Counted from the first letter of the stretch, positions 18,066 to 28,580 are shown. The stretch: DNA of 64,000 nt from Acinetobacter calcoaceticus DSM 30006 = CIP 81.8 (GCF_000368965.1 NZ_KB849779.1:310001-374000); one strand, 5' to 3'. Made by a program: numbers and translations. Notes: generated from the sequence alone by a model not told the origin.

Positions 18066-19685
18066 ATGATTCCGCACGTTTCACGTTTACTCGAACTTTG
18101 GCGTATTGCAGCGCACTATAGACTCGATACGTTGTTCCCTGCGGATGAATTACCAGTTAAAGCTCAACGTGCATTAAGTGTTATTAAAATGCACCCAGCC
18201 GCATGGTCTAGTCGTGAACGTAAAAATCCTTTAAAGCTCAAAGAAGCTTTGGAAGAGATGGGGCCGCTTGCAATTAAGCTTGGGCAATTACTGTCAACCC
18301 GACGTGATTTGATTCCACCTGAAATACTCGCTCAATTGGTCTTACTTCAAGATCAGGTAAAACCTTTTGATAGCAATGTTGCCAAACAACGTATTCAAGA
18401 TTCGTTAAAAGCTGACGTAAATACCTTGTTTGCTCGCTTTGATGACCAGCCATTAGCTGCTGCGTCAATTGCACAAGTTCATACTGCTGCTTTGCACGAT
18501 GGTCGTGAAGTCGTTATTAAAGTGACTCGTCCTGACATTCGCAACCAAATTTTGCAAGACTTTGAGATTTTGGCATGGTTAGGCAACACACTAGAAAGCC
18601 GCCTTGAAGCTGCGCGTGCGTTGCATTTAAGCGAAATTATTCAAGACTATCGCCAGATTATCTTAAATGAGCTGGACTTGAGTATTGAGGCAGATAACAC
18701 CCGTCGTATGCGCCATTATTTTACTGGCTCAACCATGATGTATGTGCCTGAAGTCTACATGGACACCAAAGATGTCATGGTGGCAGAGCGTATTACAGGT
18801 GTTCCTATTTCAGATACGGTGACTTTCGACCGTCTAGGCATGGACCGCGCACAACTTGCAGAAAAAGGATTAACCATTTTCTTCACGCAAGTATTCCGCG
18901 ATAACTTTTTCCATGCCGATATGCACCCCGGCAATGTCTTTGTAGAAACAATTAACCCAAGCAATCCACGCTTTATTGCGTTGGACTGTGCGATTATGGG
19001 TGAGTTATCTAAGCATGACCAGATGACCATTGCCCGCATGTTGCTTGCTGTCATGAATAGCAACTTTATGCAGCTCATTCAAATTGTGCATCAAGCTGGC
19101 TGGATTCCACCGGGTACAGACCAAGATGCGCTATCGCGTGAAATGCGTCGCACCGTTGGTCCAATGGTGTCTAAACCAATGGATCAACTTGATTTTGCTG
19201 GCATCTTAATTCAAGTGATGGATATTGCCCGTCGCTTCCATTTAGAGATTCCACCGCAACTCATGTTGTTGCTAAAGACTTTAGTGCATGTCGAAGGCCT
19301 AGGGACCGATCTTTATCCGCAGCTCGACATCTGGAAATTGGCAAAACCAATTTTGACTGAATGGGTCAAAGCCAACATGAACCCAGTCAAAAATATAAAA
19401 GAGTTAGGGCAGCAACTACCTGACCTGCTTTTAGGTGCTCAAGATTTCCCAAGCTTAATTGTTGATAGTTTAAATGGTTTAAAAAATCAGTCTGCTTGGC
19501 AAGACCGTCAGTTACGCGAAATGCAGCAACTTCGTTTGCAAATGGAACATCAACAACGCCGCAGTTGGATGTTCGGCAGTACTATGCTGATTTTACTAAC
19601 CATCGCGATTATTAGCCCTTGGTTTGTTTCAGTTATTTTGATTGTGCTGAGTAGCTTATTAGCACTTTGGCGAATAATGAAATAA
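18066..19685 (+). CDS. ubiB: Ubiquinone biosynthesis regulatory kinase-like protein UbiB
   Basis: Atypical ABC1/ADCK-family kinase-like ATPase needed for ubiquinone synthesis. It has 539 residues (E. coli 546). The family KxGQ motif appears in AIKLGQLLSTRRDLIP (about residues 74-89). The kinase-like elements AASIAQVHTA, VVIKVTRP and FFHADMHPGN are present, the last corresponding to the catalytic loop. Two membrane segments lie at the C-terminus (about 500-536). Last gene of the ubi operon, followed directly by a strong terminator. Confidence 0.96.
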   Translation: MIPHVSRLLELWRIAAHYRLDTLFPADELPVKAQRALSVIKMHPAAWSSRERKNPLKLKEALEEMGPLAIKLGQLLSTRRDLIPPEILAQLVLLQDQVKPFDSNVAKQRIQDSLKADVNTLFARFDDQPLAAASIAQVHTAALHDGREVVIKVTRPDIRNQILQDFEILAWLGNTLESRLEAARALHLSEIIQDYRQIILNELDLSIEADNTRRMRHYFTGSTMMYVPEVYMDTKDVMVAERITGVPISDTVTFDRLGMDRAQLAEKGLTIFFTQVFRDNFFHADMHPGNVFVETINPSNPRFIALDCAIMGELSKHDQMTIARMLLAVMNSNFMQLIQIVHQAGWIPPGTDQDALSREMRRTVGPMVSKPMDQLDFAGILIQVMDIARRFHLEIPPQLMLLLKTLVHVEGLGTDLYPQLDIWKLAKPILTEWVKANMNPVKNIKELGQQLPDLLLGAQDFPSLIVDSLNGLKNQSAWQDRQLREMQQLRLQMEHQQRRSWMFGSTMLILLTIAIISPWFVSVILIVLSSLLALWRIMK

Positions 19686-19690
19686 CATTT

Positions 19691-19717
19691 AAATCCCTTG
19701 CAATCGCAAGGGATTTT
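19691..19717 (+). terminator. Terminator of the ubiE-ubiJ-ubiB operon
   Basis: AAATCCCTTGC and GCAAGGGATTT form a perfect 11-bp stem around an AATC loop and run into Ts, six bases after the ubiB stop codon. Confidence 0.9.
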
Positions 19718-19810
19718 TCTATGACAATAATTTAATTTTAAAAAATTTTTCTAGATCAGTGATAAGTTCATTGTTAAATTGAACCTATAAATACTTCAAA
19801 AGAATAAACA

Positions 19811-21124
19811 ATGAAAACACCTCATTTTGCCATTATCGGTGCTGGTACAGCAGGTTTAGCAACTGCGATTTTGCTCGCCCGCGAAGGCAATAATGTGACT
19901 ATTTTTGAACAAGTTGATGAATTATCTCCGGTAGGTGCAGGTCTTTTACTACAGCCTGCTGGGTTAGCCGTATTTGAGCATCTTGGTGTACTTGATGAAG
20001 CCTTAACACTAGGTGCAAAAGTCACAGGTTTAGAAGGGCAACTTCCTGATAAACGCCTTTTAGTAAATAGTCACTATCATGAAGCTTCAACGAATCTTTA
20101 TGGTTTAGGTATTCACCGTTCTACTTTATGTCACGTTCTTACTCAAAAACTTTCTCAATATTCAAGTCACATTACTTGGCGTATGAACCACACAATTGAA
20201 AGACTTGAAGAACACCCTAATGAAATTCGGCTCTTTGGCTTTAATCAAAACCAAAAATTTGATGATTGCTTTGATGCGGTCTTAATTGCCAATGGCGCTC
20301 GTAGTCAATTGCGCCCAAAAGCCTGGGTAAAGGTCGATCAAGCTTATCCATGGGGTGCTGCTTGGAGTATCGTGCCTGAATGTTTAGCACTGAATCCCCA
20401 AATTCTGCATCAATTTTATGATCGTTCCAAAATCATGATGGGGATTTTACCTACAGGGGCAATCCCTTCTGAACCCGAGCAACGACTTGCGAGTGTATTT
20501 TGGAGCCTACCTACTGCACAATTACCTACATTTTTGAAAGATGAGCAGTCAAAACAGACTTGGTTAAACCAAGTTTCAGAGCGCTGGCCTGATGTAGCAG
20601 AATGGTTAAAACAGATTTTGTACAACAATCAAATTCAACCTAAATGGCTATCTGCCCAATACCGTGATGTCGTGATGACTCAATTTGGGCAAGGCCGAAT
20701 TGGTGTTATTGGTGATGCTGCTCATGCTATGAGCCCTCAACTGGGACAAGGCGCAAATATGGCTTTACTGGATGCTTGGGCTTTTTCTCAATCATTGCAA
20801 CTTGCCCAAAAGAACCAAAATATTGACTGGTCACTCCTCTGGCAGCACTATCATCAACATCGCCGCTCTTCCACCCAGTTTTATCAATTCCTCAGTCGCT
20901 TATTAACACCACTTTATCAATCTGACCATTGGTGGGCGGGAGGTTTAAGAGATCTCGTTTTCCCTTGGATGTATCAGATCCCTTATTTTCGAAAAGAAAT
21001 GGCAATCACAGTTTCTGGCTTAAAAACAGGCCCATTTCAACAACTTGATTATCAGAAAATTGCTCAATATTGCGAAAAAGAAAATGTACTTAATTCAAAA
21101 AGTGAATCTCTTCCCGACTATTAA
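19811..21124 (+). CDS. FAD-dependent monooxygenase (PHBH/UbiH-like fold)
   Basis: A flavoprotein aromatic hydroxylase-type enzyme of 437 residues. The N-terminal dinucleotide-binding motif [11 protein letters not shown] is at about 11-21. The second FAD motif, [20 protein letters not shown], lies near 300-320. This arrangement fits group A flavin monooxygenases such as salicylate hydroxylase and UbiH. It follows the ubi operon but is separated from it by a terminator, so a ubiquinone role is not implied. The next gene encodes a small VOC-fold protein 26 bp downstream, suggesting a two-gene unit for an unknown aromatic or other substrate. Confidence 0.87.
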   Translation: MKTPHFAIIGAGTAGLATAILLAREGNNVTIFEQVDELSPVGAGLLLQPAGLAVFEHLGVLDEALTLGAKVTGLEGQLPDKRLLVNSHYHEASTNLYGLGIHRSTLCHVLTQKLSQYSSHITWRMNHTIERLEEHPNEIRLFGFNQNQKFDDCFDAVLIANGARSQLRPKAWVKVDQAYPWGAAWSIVPECLALNPQILHQFYDRSKIMMGILPTGAIPSEPEQRLASVFWSLPTAQLPTFLKDEQSKQTWLNQVSERWPDVAEWLKQILYNNQIQPKWLSAQYRDVVMTQFGQGRIGVIGDAAHAMSPQLGQGANMALLDAWAFSQSLQLAQKNQNIDWSLLWQHYHQHRRSSTQFYQFLSRLLTPLYQSDHWWAGGLRDLVFPWMYQIPYFRKEMAITVSGLKTGPFQQLDYQKIAQYCEKENVLNSKSESLPDY

Positions 21125-21150
21125 CCTCACAAAAGAATAGCGAGTTATAT

Positions 21151-21549
21151 ATGAAAATCAGCCATCTTGATCATCTCGTTTTAACCGTTGCAGATATTGA
21201 AAACACCTGTAATTTCTATCAAACAGTATTAGGGTTTGAGGTCATTACGTTTAAAGGTAATAGAAAAGCCTTAAAGTTTGGGCATCAAAAAATTAATTTG
21301 CATCAACTAGGCAATGAATTTGAACCCAAGGCATTGCATCCAACTTCTGGATCTGCCGATCTGTGTTTTATTTCAGAAACACCAATTTCAGAAGTGGTTA
21401 CACACCTTAATCAGTTAAATATTCAAATTGAAGAAGGCCCCGTCGAACGTACCGGTGCAATGCACCCTATTCTTTCAGTTTATATTCGCGACCCAGATCA
21501 AAATTTGATTGAGATTTCCAATATTCTCACTTCAGAAATATCTAAATAA
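21151..21549 (+). CDS. VOC-family (glyoxalase/dioxygenase fold) protein
   Basis: A 132-residue single VOC-domain protein, a fold of metal-dependent lyases, isomerases, dioxygenases and resistance proteins. [20 protein letters not shown] opens a typical first beta-alpha-beta-beta-beta module with a likely metal-ligand His8. [15 protein letters not shown] near the C-terminus supplies the usual acidic ligand (about Glu124). It is probably co-transcribed with the upstream monooxygenase. The substrate cannot be told from sequence. Confidence 0.85.
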   Translation: MKISHLDHLVLTVADIENTCNFYQTVLGFEVITFKGNRKALKFGHQKINLHQLGNEFEPKALHPTSGSADLCFISETPISEVVTHLNQLNIQIEEGPVERTGAMHPILSVYIRDPDQNLIEISNILTSEISK

Positions 21550-21711
21550 CGTACTGACAAGTAATGAGAGTAAGCTGTTTGTTAGCCTGACACAGAGAAA
21601 AAGCGTAAAGAATTTTTCCGCAAAGTGACTTTCATGCCGTACACTATACAAGCTATTTTTTAGCATCTGACTTAAATCAATTTATAGTTCATATTTCTTT
21701 GGTGATTCCTC

Positions 21712-22485
21712 ATGAATAACACGCAATGGCTCGATGAAGTAAAATTTAACGAACAAGGTCTTATCCCTGCCATTGCTCAACATCATCAAACCGGACGCAT
21801 TTTGATGGTGGCGTGGATGAACCGTGAGGCACTCGCTCTAACAGCGGAAAAAAATCAGGCTGTTTACTTCTCTCGCTCTCGCCAAAAACTCTGGCACAAG
21901 GGTGAAGAATCAGGCCATTTCCAAACAGTTTATGAAATTCGTCTGGACTGCGATGCCGATGTCATTGTGTTACAAATTGAACAGCACGGCGGTATTGCAT
22001 GCCATACAGGTCGTGAGTCTTGTTTCTACCGTAAACTTACCCCACAAGGTTGGGAAATTGTCGATGCACAGTTAAAAGACCCTACTGCAATTTACGGTGA
22101 AAATGCTAAAACAGAAGCTCACGATCACGCCCACACCACTGAACAAGTTGATGTACTTGCTCATTTAGGTCAATTGATGCAAGAGCGTAAGCAAGCTGAA
22201 GCAGATACCTCTTATGTTGCCAGCCTCTATAAAAAAGGCATCAATAAAATTTTAGAAAAAGTCGGCGAAGAAAGTGTAGAAACCATTATTGCTGCTAAAG
22301 ATTTTGCAGTTCAAGATTCAGAAGCTCACTTAAACGATCTCGTTTATGAAACAGCGGATTTGTGGTTCCATACTATTGTCATGTTGGGTTATTTCGATCT
22401 TAATCCACAACTTATTATTGACGAATTAGCTCGTCGTCAGGGTTTATCTGGTTTAGTTGAAAAAGCTAACCGCAACAAGGTATAA
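21712..22485 (+). CDS. hisIE: Bifunctional phosphoribosyl-AMP cyclohydrolase / phosphoribosyl-ATP diphosphatase
   Basis: Catalyses steps 2 and 3 of histidine synthesis. The HisI domain occupies about residues 1-115, with [19 protein letters not shown] and the metal-binding DCDAD and HTGRESCF segments. The HisE domain (about 145-257) holds [20 protein letters not shown] and [12 protein letters not shown]. The HisI-HisE fusion is the same order as in E. coli, with a longer linker (about 30 residues). No other his genes are nearby, consistent with scattered histidine genes in Acinetobacter. The ATG follows GGTGA. Confidence 0.95.
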   Translation: MNNTQWLDEVKFNEQGLIPAIAQHHQTGRILMVAWMNREALALTAEKNQAVYFSRSRQKLWHKGEESGHFQTVYEIRLDCDADVIVLQIEQHGGIACHTGRESCFYRKLTPQGWEIVDAQLKDPTAIYGENAKTEAHDHAHTTEQVDVLAHLGQLMQERKQAEADTSYVASLYKKGINKILEKVGEESVETIIAAKDFAVQDSEAHLNDLVYETADLWFHTIVMLGYFDLNPQLIIDELARRQGLSGLVEKANRNKV

Positions 22486-22494
22486 AATCACTCA

Positions 22495-23997
22495 GTGTCG
22501 AATATTGAAAAACCTAAAGCTACCTATGAGCAAGCGATTGCCATAGACAACGCCCGTCTTGGGCAATCATTTAAAGTGATTGCCTATGCTGGTACAGGTA
22601 AAACTACTACTTTACAAATGATTAGCGATGCCATGCCTGAGCGGCGCGGTATGTATTTGGCATTTAACAAAGCGATTGCTGGTGAAGCCCAAAACAAATT
22701 TCATCGTAATGTCGACTGCCGTACTTTTCACTCACTTGCCTTTCGTAGTGTGCCCCGTGGTGTAACTGACAAATTACGTCTACCGCGCTTAAGTCCAAGT
22801 TTTATTGCTAAAGAATATCGACTAGAGCCGATTACTTTACGACGAATGATGGGTGGGCGTTACGAGAAATATGTCTTGATGCCAAGCCGACTAGCAAGTC
22901 TTGTCGCAAATGCGGTGGGTTACTTCTGTTCAACGAGTTCCCAATACCCTGCACCTCGCCATATTCAAGCACCGAATTGGTTACATCCAGATGATATTAT
23001 CGAATTACAAAAGCATCTTTATCCTGCTGTGGAACGTCGTTGGCTAGAGTCAATTGACCCGAATCATCAAGCCGGAATTGGCCATGATATTTACCTTAAA
23101 CTTTGGGCATTATCTGAACCGAACATTCCTAGTGATTATGTGTTATTTGATGAAGCACAAGATGCCGACCCTTTAATGCTGGGTATTTTGCTTCGACAAA
23201 AAAATACGCAGGTCATTTATGTAGGCGATGCTCATCAGCAAATTTATGCATGGCGTGGCGCAATTAATGCTATGCAGCAATTACCATTACCTGAATCTCG
23301 TCTAACCACGTCTTTTCGTTTTGGTGAAACGATTGCTGACGTTGCCAATGCGTTGCTGGGCGGCTTAAATGAGACTGTTCCTCTACTTGGCAATCCGAAC
23401 CAGAAATCAAGTGTAGTTAATAAACCTCACACTAAAATGCGTGACGCAATTTTATGCCGCACCAATGCCCGTGCGATGGAACTTTTGTTGGCAGGTTTAG
23501 TTCATGGCGATAAAGTGAGTTTGCAAGCAGACCATCAAAAACTAAACCGTTTTGTAGATGCTGCAAGCCTCTTGAAACAAGGCAAACGTGTCACCGATGT
23601 TCCTGAGTTAGCATGGTTCAATTCATGGCATGATGTTCATGAATACTGTGAAACCAATGAAGGTAGTGACATTAAACCTTTGGTTAAATTGGTTGATGAT
23701 CACGGGACTGACCCATTAAAGAAAGCACTTGCAAAGATTACACCCATTGAGCAAGCTGATTATGTCATCTCTACAGCCCACAAAGCTAAAGGGTTAGAAT
23801 GGAACCGTGTTCATATTGAAGATGACTATCAATTTAAAATTAATGGCTTAGAACACAAGATTACAGATGAAGAGTTAAGATTACTTTACGTTGCCTGTAC
23901 TCGTGCTAAAGTAAGTCTAAATATCCATCATCTTTATGATCTGATACAACAATTAAAACTAAGGGCGCCTTTAAGTCTTCGTCAATCGGTTGGTTGA
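22495..23997 (+). CDS. SF1 DNA helicase, UvrD family, Fbh1-like
   Basis: A 500-residue UvrD-type helicase. Motif I is AYAGTGKTTT (30-39), motif II VLFDEAQDADPL, motif III VGDAHQQIYAWRGA, motif IV TTSFRFG, motif V STAHKAKGLEW and motif VI LLYVACTRAK. All are intact, so it should be an active ATPase. The compact size and the spacing after motif I resemble the helicase core of Fbh1, which disrupts Rad51 filaments in eukaryotes; this resemblance is from memory. It starts with GTG only 9 bp after hisIE and overlaps the region where the following P-loop ATPase gene starts. The two are probably expressed together and may act on recombination intermediates. Confidence 0.85.
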   Translation: MSNIEKPKATYEQAIAIDNARLGQSFKVIAYAGTGKTTTLQMISDAMPERRGMYLAFNKAIAGEAQNKFHRNVDCRTFHSLAFRSVPRGVTDKLRLPRLSPSFIAKEYRLEPITLRRMMGGRYEKYVLMPSRLASLVANAVGYFCSTSSQYPAPRHIQAPNWLHPDDIIELQKHLYPAVERRWLESIDPNHQAGIGHDIYLKLWALSEPNIPSDYVLFDEAQDADPLMLGILLRQKNTQVIYVGDAHQQIYAWRGAINAMQQLPLPESRLTTSFRFGETIADVANALLGGLNETVPLLGNPNQKSSVVNKPHTKMRDAILCRTNARAMELLLAGLVHGDKVSLQADHQKLNRFVDAASLLKQGKRVTDVPELAWFNSWHDVHEYCETNEGSDIKPLVKLVDDHGTDPLKKALAKITPIEQADYVISTAHKAKGLEWNRVHIEDDYQFKINGLEHKITDEELRLLYVACTRAKVSLNIHHLYDLIQQLKLRAPLSLRQSVG

Positions 23998-24020
23998 AGC
24001 GCTCATACTTAGGTGAGCCT

Positions 24021-25412
24021 ATGAAACTTGAATCGATCCAATTTAAACATATTGCTTTATTTCACGATCTTAAAATACAGTTTCAATATGAAAAACAGCC
24101 TATTACCTTAATTTTAGGTGAACAAGCAACTGGTAAAAGTATGTTACTCAAACATACTTACCATGCTTTAACTTGGTTCCCTGCCCGTCTTAAAGATTTA
24201 CGTAGCCCTGGTATTGTCATGCCTGATCAAGATATTACTCAGTCGCGCCTACAATCAAAAATCGAAGTGACCATTCAAATTCCAGCAGAAATTGGCCATT
24301 TACCAGAATCTACCTCTGCCCAACAGGTAGATTCTTCACTATGTAGCTGGAAACTTTTTAAAACTCTAAATTCAAGTGGCATTGGGATAAGCCAAGTTGA
24401 AACGCAGCAACTTGATCAAACTATGGCCCTTTATCAGCAAGTCACAAAAAAAGATCCACTACAAGGATTGCCCTTAGTCGCTTACTACCCAGCCGAGCGA
24501 TTTGTAAATGATATTAATCTGCTGAATAAAAATTTACCCGGCATTACCCAATCCATTTCAGCCTATGACATTAGCCCACTGCCATTTACAACGTTTACCC
24601 GTTTTTTTGAATGGCTACGCGAAATTAGCGATATAGAAAATGCCCAAGCTGCACATCTCATACAACGTATTATTTCTAGACAATCAGATCAGCAAGATCA
24701 AACAGAACTATTAAATGATCTTAAAAAAGAGTTATCTGGGCAGCCTAAACAGCTCACCTCCCCGAATCTCTATGCACTCAAAAATGCATTAAAAATTGTT
24801 TTGCCTGAACTTAAAGACCTATATTTGCAATATCAACCTCGGCTCCAGCTCATGGTTGACTATGAAGGCCAAACCCTACCGTTTCAGCAGCTTTCCAACA
24901 CCACAAAAACTTGGATTGCGTTAGTAGGCGATGTAGCCCGCAGGCTCTGTTTACTCAATCCGTTAAGTCTAAACCCCTGCCTTGAAGGTGACGGGGTTTT
25001 ATTAATAGATCAAATTGATGCACAGCTCGACTCCACACATTGCACAGAAATCTTGAATCGGCTTCATCAGGCATTCCCACGCTTACAAATTATTGCAACA
25101 GGAAGTCGTGAGGAGTTACTTGAACATGCTTCCGACTACCAATCGTTAAAATTAGAAAATGGTAAAATTAGCCATCTTGATTTAAATACAACCAAGCAAC
25201 AGCTTGAACACATCTATACATTGCTACAAAGAAGCGAACCATTAACGGCGCCTATAGAAGCACAACCTCTTAGCTTAATTGACCCAGCACCATCTCCAGC
25301 ACAAATTGGTGTTTTATTTCAGCAAATCCAAAATCTAAATGAGCAACAAAAAAATGAATTATTACGCATGATTCATGCTGGAGATACACCAGAAGAAAGC
25401 CCTTCTGTTTAA
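24021..25412 (+). CDS. P-loop ATPase, RecF/SMC/OLD-like
   Basis: A 463-residue ATPase. The start MKLESIQFKHIALFHDLKIQ followed by LGEQATGKS (Walker A, 32-40) is typical of RecF/SbcC/OLD-type ABC ATPases. Walker B is VLLIDQIDAQLD at about 325-336, followed by an IATGSREEL switch region. There is no TOPRIM or other nuclease domain, which argues against an OLD nuclease. I prefer ATG 24021, behind AGGTGA, over an upstream TTG that overlaps the helicase stop. Its function is unknown. The close pairing with an SF1 helicase recalls two-gene helicase/ATPase defence pairs, but the missing nuclease makes DNA repair equally likely. Confidence 0.8.
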   Translation: MKLESIQFKHIALFHDLKIQFQYEKQPITLILGEQATGKSMLLKHTYHALTWFPARLKDLRSPGIVMPDQDITQSRLQSKIEVTIQIPAEIGHLPESTSAQQVDSSLCSWKLFKTLNSSGIGISQVETQQLDQTMALYQQVTKKDPLQGLPLVAYYPAERFVNDINLLNKNLPGITQSISAYDISPLPFTTFTRFFEWLREISDIENAQAAHLIQRIISRQSDQQDQTELLNDLKKELSGQPKQLTSPNLYALKNALKIVLPELKDLYLQYQPRLQLMVDYEGQTLPFQQLSNTTKTWIALVGDVARRLCLLNPLSLNPCLEGDGVLLIDQIDAQLDSTHCTEILNRLHQAFPRLQIIATGSREELLEHASDYQSLKLENGKISHLDLNTTKQQLEHIYTLLQRSEPLTAPIEAQPLSLIDPAPSPAQIGVLFQQIQNLNEQQKNELLRMIHAGDTPEESPSV

Positions 25413-25727
25413 ATTTTATGACCCATTTACTCTATTTTTATAATGAAATTCGGTCTCACACAATATACAGTTTAAGCAGAATTTTTAGGCTCTAAAATCA
25501 CTAGATGTTGTTACTACATGTAATAACATCAGATTTTTACTGCTTTTTTAGTGTACAATAAATTTCATTTTGCGTTTTTATTCTTCAAGTTGCGCAATAC
25601 AACTTGTTTCTCGCTTTATTTTTCTAATTTGGTTGGGCTTTTCAGAATACAAGCCTTGGAAATCTCTTTGAATTCCTATCTGTTCTGAAATTAAAATTTC
25701 ACTTTTAGGTCTCGGCCTAAATCACAT
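25413..25727. other. Intergenic region before the mrp operon
   Basis: This 315-bp gap holds a terminator-like hairpin at 25504-25537 and a second perfect dyad, CAAGTTG-7-CAACTTG at 25586-25606, followed by a T-rich stretch. The promoter and leader of the mrp operon must lie here, but I see no convincing -35/-10 pair. Confidence 0.5.
25504..25537 (+). terminator. Likely terminator of the helicase/ATPase unit
   Basis: GATGTTGTTAC and GTAATAACATC form an 11-bp stem, with one G-U in RNA, around a TACAT loop. It is followed by AGATTTTT. The stem is AT-rich, so strength is uncertain. Confidence 0.45.
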
Positions 25728-28580
25728 ATGGATACGAGTGTGCTACCGATAATTATCTTATTACCGTTAATATTAGGCACCACCCTTGTTTCATTGCTTC
25801 AACGGTTCTCGCGTGGAGTAACGGCTTTAGGGGCAATCGGAGTCAGTTTAACCAGTTTCGGTTTATTACTGGCTCAAGCAAAAACTGTGCTTGGTGGTGC
25901 AAGCATTCAACAGAGCTGGGATTGGTTACCTCAATTAGGAATTAATCTAAGCTTCAGACTCGATGCTCTTGGTTTACTATTTTCTCTACTTATTACCGGT
26001 ATCGGTACACTCATTTATATATATGCCTACTACTATCTTGGGCCTAAAAATTCTTTAAGCAAACTATATGCTTTACTCATGCTGTTTATGGCAGCAATGC
26101 TGGGTATTTCGCTCTCTAATAATCTTATTATTTTATTAGTCTTTTGGGAGCTCACCAGTATTTCATCTTTTTTATTAGTGGGTTACTGGAGTCATTATGA
26201 AGCTGCTCAACGCGGCTCTCGAATGGCACTCACCATTACAGGGATGGGCGGTTTGGCATTATTGGGTGGATTTGTTCTATTAGGACAAATCACTGGAACC
26301 TATGAAATTAATGACATCATGGGCATGAAAGATGCCATTCAAGCCCATTCCCTATTTATTCCAATGTTATTGCTTATCTTGCTTGGCGCATTTACGAAGA
26401 GTGCTCAGTTTCCATTTCATTTTTGGTTACCCAACGCAATGGCTGCGCCCACTCCGGTATCTGCCTACCTACACTCTGCAACCATGGTAAAAGCCGGGAT
26501 CTTTCTGCTTGCCCGCTTACTGCCAATTTTTGTAGGCGCTGCGATCTATCACAATATCGTGACGTTTGTCGGCCTATTTACACTTTGTATGGCCGCATGT
26601 TTTGCCATTTTCAAAGAAGACTTAAAAGGTTTGCTCGCCTATTCAACAATTAGTCATTTAGGTCTTATTGTCTGTTTACTAGGTATCGGTTCGCCTTTAG
26701 CAGTTGCTGCTGCCATTTTTCATATTATTAACCATGCGACATTTAAAGCAGCGCTCTTCATGCTTGCAGGGATTATTGACCATGAAACTGGTACACGTGA
26801 TCTTCGAAAACTCAGTGGTATTTGGCAATTACTTCCTTTCACGGCCACATTAACCATGATCACCGCTGCTTCTATGGCAGGGGTACCACTCACCAATGGC
26901 TTTATTTCTAAAGAGATGTTCTTTACCGAGCTATTGGCGAATCTTTCAGGTTCAACGGTTATCTTTGCCAGCATTATTGCAACTCTGGCTGGTATCTTTG
27001 CAGTAAGTTATTCAATTCGCTTAGTGCATGGCGTGTTTTTTGATGGCCCAATTGGTAAACAAGTTCCAAATAAAGATGCACATGAACCCCCGATCGGTAT
27101 GCGTTCGCCAGCCATTCTTCTTGCTGTACTATGTATCTTGGTTGGAATTTTACCTTCTTTATTGGTAGAACCACTGGTCAATAGCGTAACGAGAGCAAGC
27201 TTGATGCAACCAGAATTTGCAGGAACTCATCTTGCAATCTGGCACGGATTCAATGCTCCTCTCATTATGAGTATTATTGCTTTAGTGGGCGGCTCACTCT
27301 TCTATTTTGCTTTGGCAAAAGATGGCATGATTCGTAAAATTGACCTTGACCCACGTCTTGGCAGATTACAAGGCCGTATTTTATTTGATTTATTTTTAAA
27401 ACATTTATTACTCACCAGCCGAAAAATCAAACAAAAAACTGAAAATGGCTCATTGCAAAGTTACTTGTTCTTGATCATTGCTTTTAGCATCATCATGGTA
27501 ACCATGCCGCTACTCAATCAAGGGCTCACCACAGGCACACGTGAACTCACTCATGCCCCATGGATTGCCATCGTTCTCTGGCTAACCTTATTCTCGGGTT
27601 GCTGGATGATGCTATGGTTCCACCATGAACGTATTAAAGCAGTCCTCATTAGTGGTGCAATTGGTCTGGTTGTAACGATGGTATTTGTCACCATGTCAGC
27701 TCCAGATTTGGCATTGACTCAAATTACTGTGGATGTTGTAACCACTGTTCTTTTATTAATGAGTTTATCTTTACTTCCACAGCTAACGCCTTATGAATCT
27801 CTGCGCTCAAGACGTTTAAGAGATGCTGCTTTAGCCATTGTTGGAGGCTTAGGGATAGGCTGGATTACGTGGCTGATTTTAACCCGTGATCATAATTCGA
27901 TTTCATGGTTCTTTGCCCAACAATCTTTACCACTCGGTGGTGGTTCAAATATTGTAAATGTCATTTTAGTTGACTTCCGTGGTTTCGATACCTTTGGTGA
28001 AATTACGGTACTAGGAATTGCGGCTGTTGGTTCACTTTGCCTTATGGATGGCATGCGTGTACATGGTACAACCATGACCCAAGGTCTCACCTACCGTTTT
28101 AATCCATCTCCGCTCATGTTCCGTATTACAGCCTCTTGGGTATTGCCATTAGCGCTTGTCGTGAGTGTTTATATCTTCATGCGCGGCCATAACTATCCAG
28201 GCGGTGGCTTCATTGCAGGTCTAATCACCTCAATGGCGTTAATCATCCAATATATTGCGCTAGGTCAAGACCAAACTGAACAATTACTCAAAGCAAAATC
28301 AGGGCGTCTTTACGAAGTCTGGATTGGTTCAGGATTAACGATTGCTGGGCTTACTGGTGTAGCAGCATGGTTCTGGTTACGCCCATTCCTGACCAGTGCT
28401 CACGTGTATGTTGAATTACCAATTTTAGGAAAACTACATTTGGCTTCAGCTGCAAGTTTTGACTTAGGCGTTTATATCACCGTTGTTGGTGCAACGATGT
28501 TACTTATCTCAGTATTGGGAGACTCTCGCCACTCAAGCATGGCTGGTCCTGTAGTACCACATCGGGAGGAATCATCATGA
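25728..28580 (+). CDS. mrpA: Na+(K+)/H+ antiporter subunit A fused to subunit B
   Basis: Largest subunit of the Mrp/Mnh multisubunit monovalent cation/proton antiporter, homologous to NuoL of complex I. The 950 residues join a NuoL-like proton channel (about 1-500), further A-subunit helices, and a C-terminal MnhB domain that includes the FMRGHNYPGGGFIAGLITS signature. Fusion of B to A is the known group 2 Mrp arrangement, so no separate mrpB exists. The conserved glutamate of the proton path is Glu141 in LLVFWELTSISSFLLV. The HFWLPNAMAAPTPVSAYLHS signature lies near 231. First gene of a six-gene operon; it overlaps mrpC by an ATGA. Confidence 0.96.
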   Translation: MDTSVLPIIILLPLILGTTLVSLLQRFSRGVTALGAIGVSLTSFGLLLAQAKTVLGGASIQQSWDWLPQLGINLSFRLDALGLLFSLLITGIGTLIYIYAYYYLGPKNSLSKLYALLMLFMAAMLGISLSNNLIILLVFWELTSISSFLLVGYWSHYEAAQRGSRMALTITGMGGLALLGGFVLLGQITGTYEINDIMGMKDAIQAHSLFIPMLLLILLGAFTKSAQFPFHFWLPNAMAAPTPVSAYLHSATMVKAGIFLLARLLPIFVGAAIYHNIVTFVGLFTLCMAACFAIFKEDLKGLLAYSTISHLGLIVCLLGIGSPLAVAAAIFHIINHATFKAALFMLAGIIDHETGTRDLRKLSGIWQLLPFTATLTMITAASMAGVPLTNGFISKEMFFTELLANLSGSTVIFASIIATLAGIFAVSYSIRLVHGVFFDGPIGKQVPNKDAHEPPIGMRSPAILLAVLCILVGILPSLLVEPLVNSVTRASLMQPEFAGTHLAIWHGFNAPLIMSIIALVGGSLFYFALAKDGMIRKIDLDPRLGRLQGRILFDLFLKHLLLTSRKIKQKTENGSLQSYLFLIIAFSIIMVTMPLLNQGLTTGTRELTHAPWIAIVLWLTLFSGCWMMLWFHHERIKAVLISGAIGLVVTMVFVTMSAPDLALTQITVDVVTTVLLLMSLSLLPQLTPYESLRSRRLRDAALAIVGGLGIGWITWLILTRDHNSISWFFAQQSLPLGGGSNIVNVILVDFRGFDTFGEITVLGIAAVGSLCLMDGMRVHGTTMTQGLTYRFNPSPLMFRITASWVLPLALVVSVYIFMRGHNYPGGGFIAGLITSMALIIQYIALGQDQTEQLLKAKSGRLYEVWIGSGLTIAGLTGVAAWFWLRPFLTSAHVYVELPILGKLHLASAASFDLGVYITVVGATMLLISVLGDSRHSSMAGPVVPHREESS

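Noticed and set aside
22495..25412. Gabija defence system
   Set aside because: The ATPase has no TOPRIM nuclease domain and gene order is reversed. Kept only as a helicase/ATPase pair of unknown role.
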